A program made the position numbers and the translations under genes. The notes beneath the pieces are model-generated. The model had not been told where the DNA came from. It was given only the letters and a program-made list of their open reading frames with translations, and did not search any database. A stretch of DNA of 64,000 nucleotides from Phorcus lineatus (lineage: Eukaryota; Mollusca; Gastropoda; Trochida; Trochidae). Where the stretch lies: contig OV121081.1 of NCBI GenBank assembly GCA_921293015.1, positions 60,343,022-60,407,021 on the forward strand. The letters are read 5' to 3'. Shown in pieces: positions 62,290-64,000 of this stretch (the stretch's first letter is position 1; each line of letters opens with the position of its first letter).

Positions 62290-62826
62290 CCGTGGAACTG
62301 ATCAAGTAAGTTCTCTTCACTGATGAGTCCCGTTTTCTGCTTTGACGAAGTGATGGACGAGCACGTGCATACCGACGTCGTGGAGAATGTTATGCTGCCA
62401 ACTGTGTCCCATTTGGAGGTGGGAGTGTCATGGTGTGGGCCGGGATACGTCACGGTGTTAGGACACCCCTTGTGCCTGTTGTGGGTAACCTCACAAGAGT
62501 ACAGTATAGGGACTTGATCCTACAGCCTTACGTTATTCCTCACGTCAACGTCCTTGGTGGTCTCTTTCAGCAGGACAATGCTCGACCACATGTTGCACGT
62601 GTTTGTCAAGACTTTTTACAGCGTCACCAATTGAGCATCTCTGGGACGAACTGGATCGATGCGTGCGCAGTAGGAATCCACCACCCCAAACACTTCTAAG
62701 ACTTCTTGCAGCACTTTAGCACGAATGGCAGAACATTCCACAGGCTGTGATTGACAACTTGATTGCATCCATGGGTCGTCGGTGGCAAGCAATAATCAAT
62801 GCCAATGGTGGCCATACCCGATACTG
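62290..62826 (+). pseudogene. Tc1-type transposase with an internal deletion
   Basis: FTDESRF (first catalytic Asp, about 62318) is followed by a stop or shift, then YRRRGECYAANCVPFGGGS, VMVWAGIRHGVRTPLV, GGLFQQDNARPHVARVCQDF (second Asp, about 62573) and LQRH. The sequence then jumps straight to PIEHLWDELDR (catalytic Glu, about 62630). About 15-20 residues, including the usual W-P-x-x-SPDLN, are deleted. The end reads PQAVIDNLIASMGRRWQA and NANGGHTRY with a TGA at 62824-62826. The N-terminal DNA-binding half is absent. It belongs to a different Tc1 lineage from the 9-10 kb copy. Confidence 0.93.
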
Positions 62827-62829
62827 ACA

Positions 62830-64000
62830 TTTGTGCACCCCTGTGGTGTTGAAACACTTGTGCACCTGTGCATTTCAAGATCATGCTTATTCTGAATAAA
62901 ATTTACTGAACAGAGATCTTCAAACAACGTTTTAGTTTTCATTTCAATGTTTAACTTGCATCTGTGGTCTTTATATTGAACTTTGAAAGTCAGTGTCAAG
63001 TTTCTTTTTTTGAAGAGTTTAATTAACTGCAACTTTTACACAAACATAGGTGGATCAATTCTCAATTAAAAGTTTATATAACCCTTATGAAATATATTTC
63101 AGAATATGCGTGCAGACACAAAGAAAACACTTACGTCACTTTAACAAATCCAAGCTTTGTGTTTCGGAACGATTTCATACCAAATCCATCATTGGTGACT
63201 ACACTTAAGGTTTCAGAAGTGGATTTATCCTAAAAGTTCAGCTAGGTGATTTATCATGATAATATATCTTTAAAGGTGAATAAGCCTGGGTCAACGTCAA
63301 TTATCAAATGCTTAGTCTATTGATACCTTGAACGAATTACAATAACATTACAATAAATAAACAAGATTAAAGCTCTCTTCATGTTTTGTATCATTGCAAT
63401 CACGTAAGTCTTTGATGCATAGAGTTCTATAAAGAAATATGTTTGTTACTTCTATTGATCACTTTACTTAGTTCTAATTTTCATTTGATTGTTTTCTTAC
63501 ATCAGTAACATTATCGAATGTAGTTTCATGTCTCAACACGTGGTCTTTCATTGGCGTTTTTTTCTTAACGTTACATTTTTTATCTGAAAATTACAAAAAT
63601 AAATCATCTCAACGAAATTGCAAAGTAGAAGTGTTCAGAAAATCAAACAACCACCAGCTACCCATTAATTGAGATATCATGGATTGAATAGCCTTCAGGA
63701 GTTCATTGTCTTGATATCGTCAAACTCATTGTCATACATACAGAAACAGAGAAATAAGTGCAACATCTTCTGCTAAAAAGAGAAAACTAAACAAGAAACA
63801 GAACCAATAAATTTCTTGCTGATGTCAATCGAATATTCATAATACATGAAATATTTTATATAATAGTATTTGCCATTTAAAGAGTGAAAGAAAAAAAGCA
63901 GTATTCAGTGAAAGACTTTTATGTTTATTTAGCAAGGAGGAAGTCACAGATATATCAGTTACACGTCAATCTTGAATTGCGTTCGAATCAATAACTTGTA
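62830..64000. other. No recognised feature
   Basis: AT-rich sequence to the window edge. The first 60-100 bp may hold the Tc1 3' end. No inverted repeat was resolved. Confidence 0.45.

Noticed and set aside
1-64000. CRISPR arrays, bacterial operons or an integrated virus.
   Set aside because: No regularly spaced repeats, no ribosome-binding-site-led gene series and no viral structural or replication protein is recognisable. All enzyme relics are LINE or Tc1/mariner.

Overview
The window is AT-rich (about two thirds A+T) metazoan DNA. I see no complete host gene that I can name. The repeats point to a mollusc, probably a gastropod. They include a tRNA-derived SINE in four states, a 5S-rRNA-like retroposon remnant, a retroposon whose 3' end reads GTTAAACCCCAACTCACTC followed by an ACTC microsatellite, and Tc1/mariner and LINE remnants of kinds common in mollusc genomes. 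The species is inference; I ran no search.

Layout. 0-6 kb: a 197-bp CpG-rich unit at the left edge, a minus-strand fragment of repeat family F, a decayed mariner transposase (3.05-3.8 kb), and the first copies of families C and G. 7-10 kb: a coast-type repeat, a well-formed 630-bp MITE with 64-bp inverted ends and TA flanks (7.8-8.4 kb), and a nearly full-length but frameshifted Tc1 DD34E transposase (9.0-10.0 kb). 12-18 kb: single copies of dispersed families M, C and G, a small GC-rich ORF with clustered Cys/His, and an old LINE reverse-transcriptase fragment. 19-25 kb: two minus-strand LINEs. One keeps an open 3' coding end of about 260 codons. The other carries a reverse transcriptase with an FADD box, broken by three in-frame stops and one frameshift. 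25-32 kb: SINE pieces, the second copy of the 197-bp unit (98.5% identical to the first) fused to a SINE tail, a foldback repeat pair, the 5S-like remnant, the best copy of family C, and a full SINE. 32-41 kb is almost featureless apart from a short Kozak-type ORF and one family C copy. 41-53 kb carries families B, C, E and F, a 200-base assembly gap, a GC-rich broken ORF with a nuclear-signal-like tail and an 18-bp perfect hairpin. 53-64 kb: a full SINE, a tentative four-exon gene model (56.5-60.1 kb) and a deleted Tc1 transposase.

The genes do not form a pathway. The window reads as intergenic or intronic DNA built from successive transposon insertions. The items most worth a second look are the near-identical 197-bp unit with its SINE junction, six-copy family C with one open and GC-rich member, the MITE, the 50.3-50.7 kb broken ORF, and the phase-consistent exon chain at 56.5-60.1 kb. 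ORFs of 60-125 codons are expected by chance at this base composition, and most were left out.
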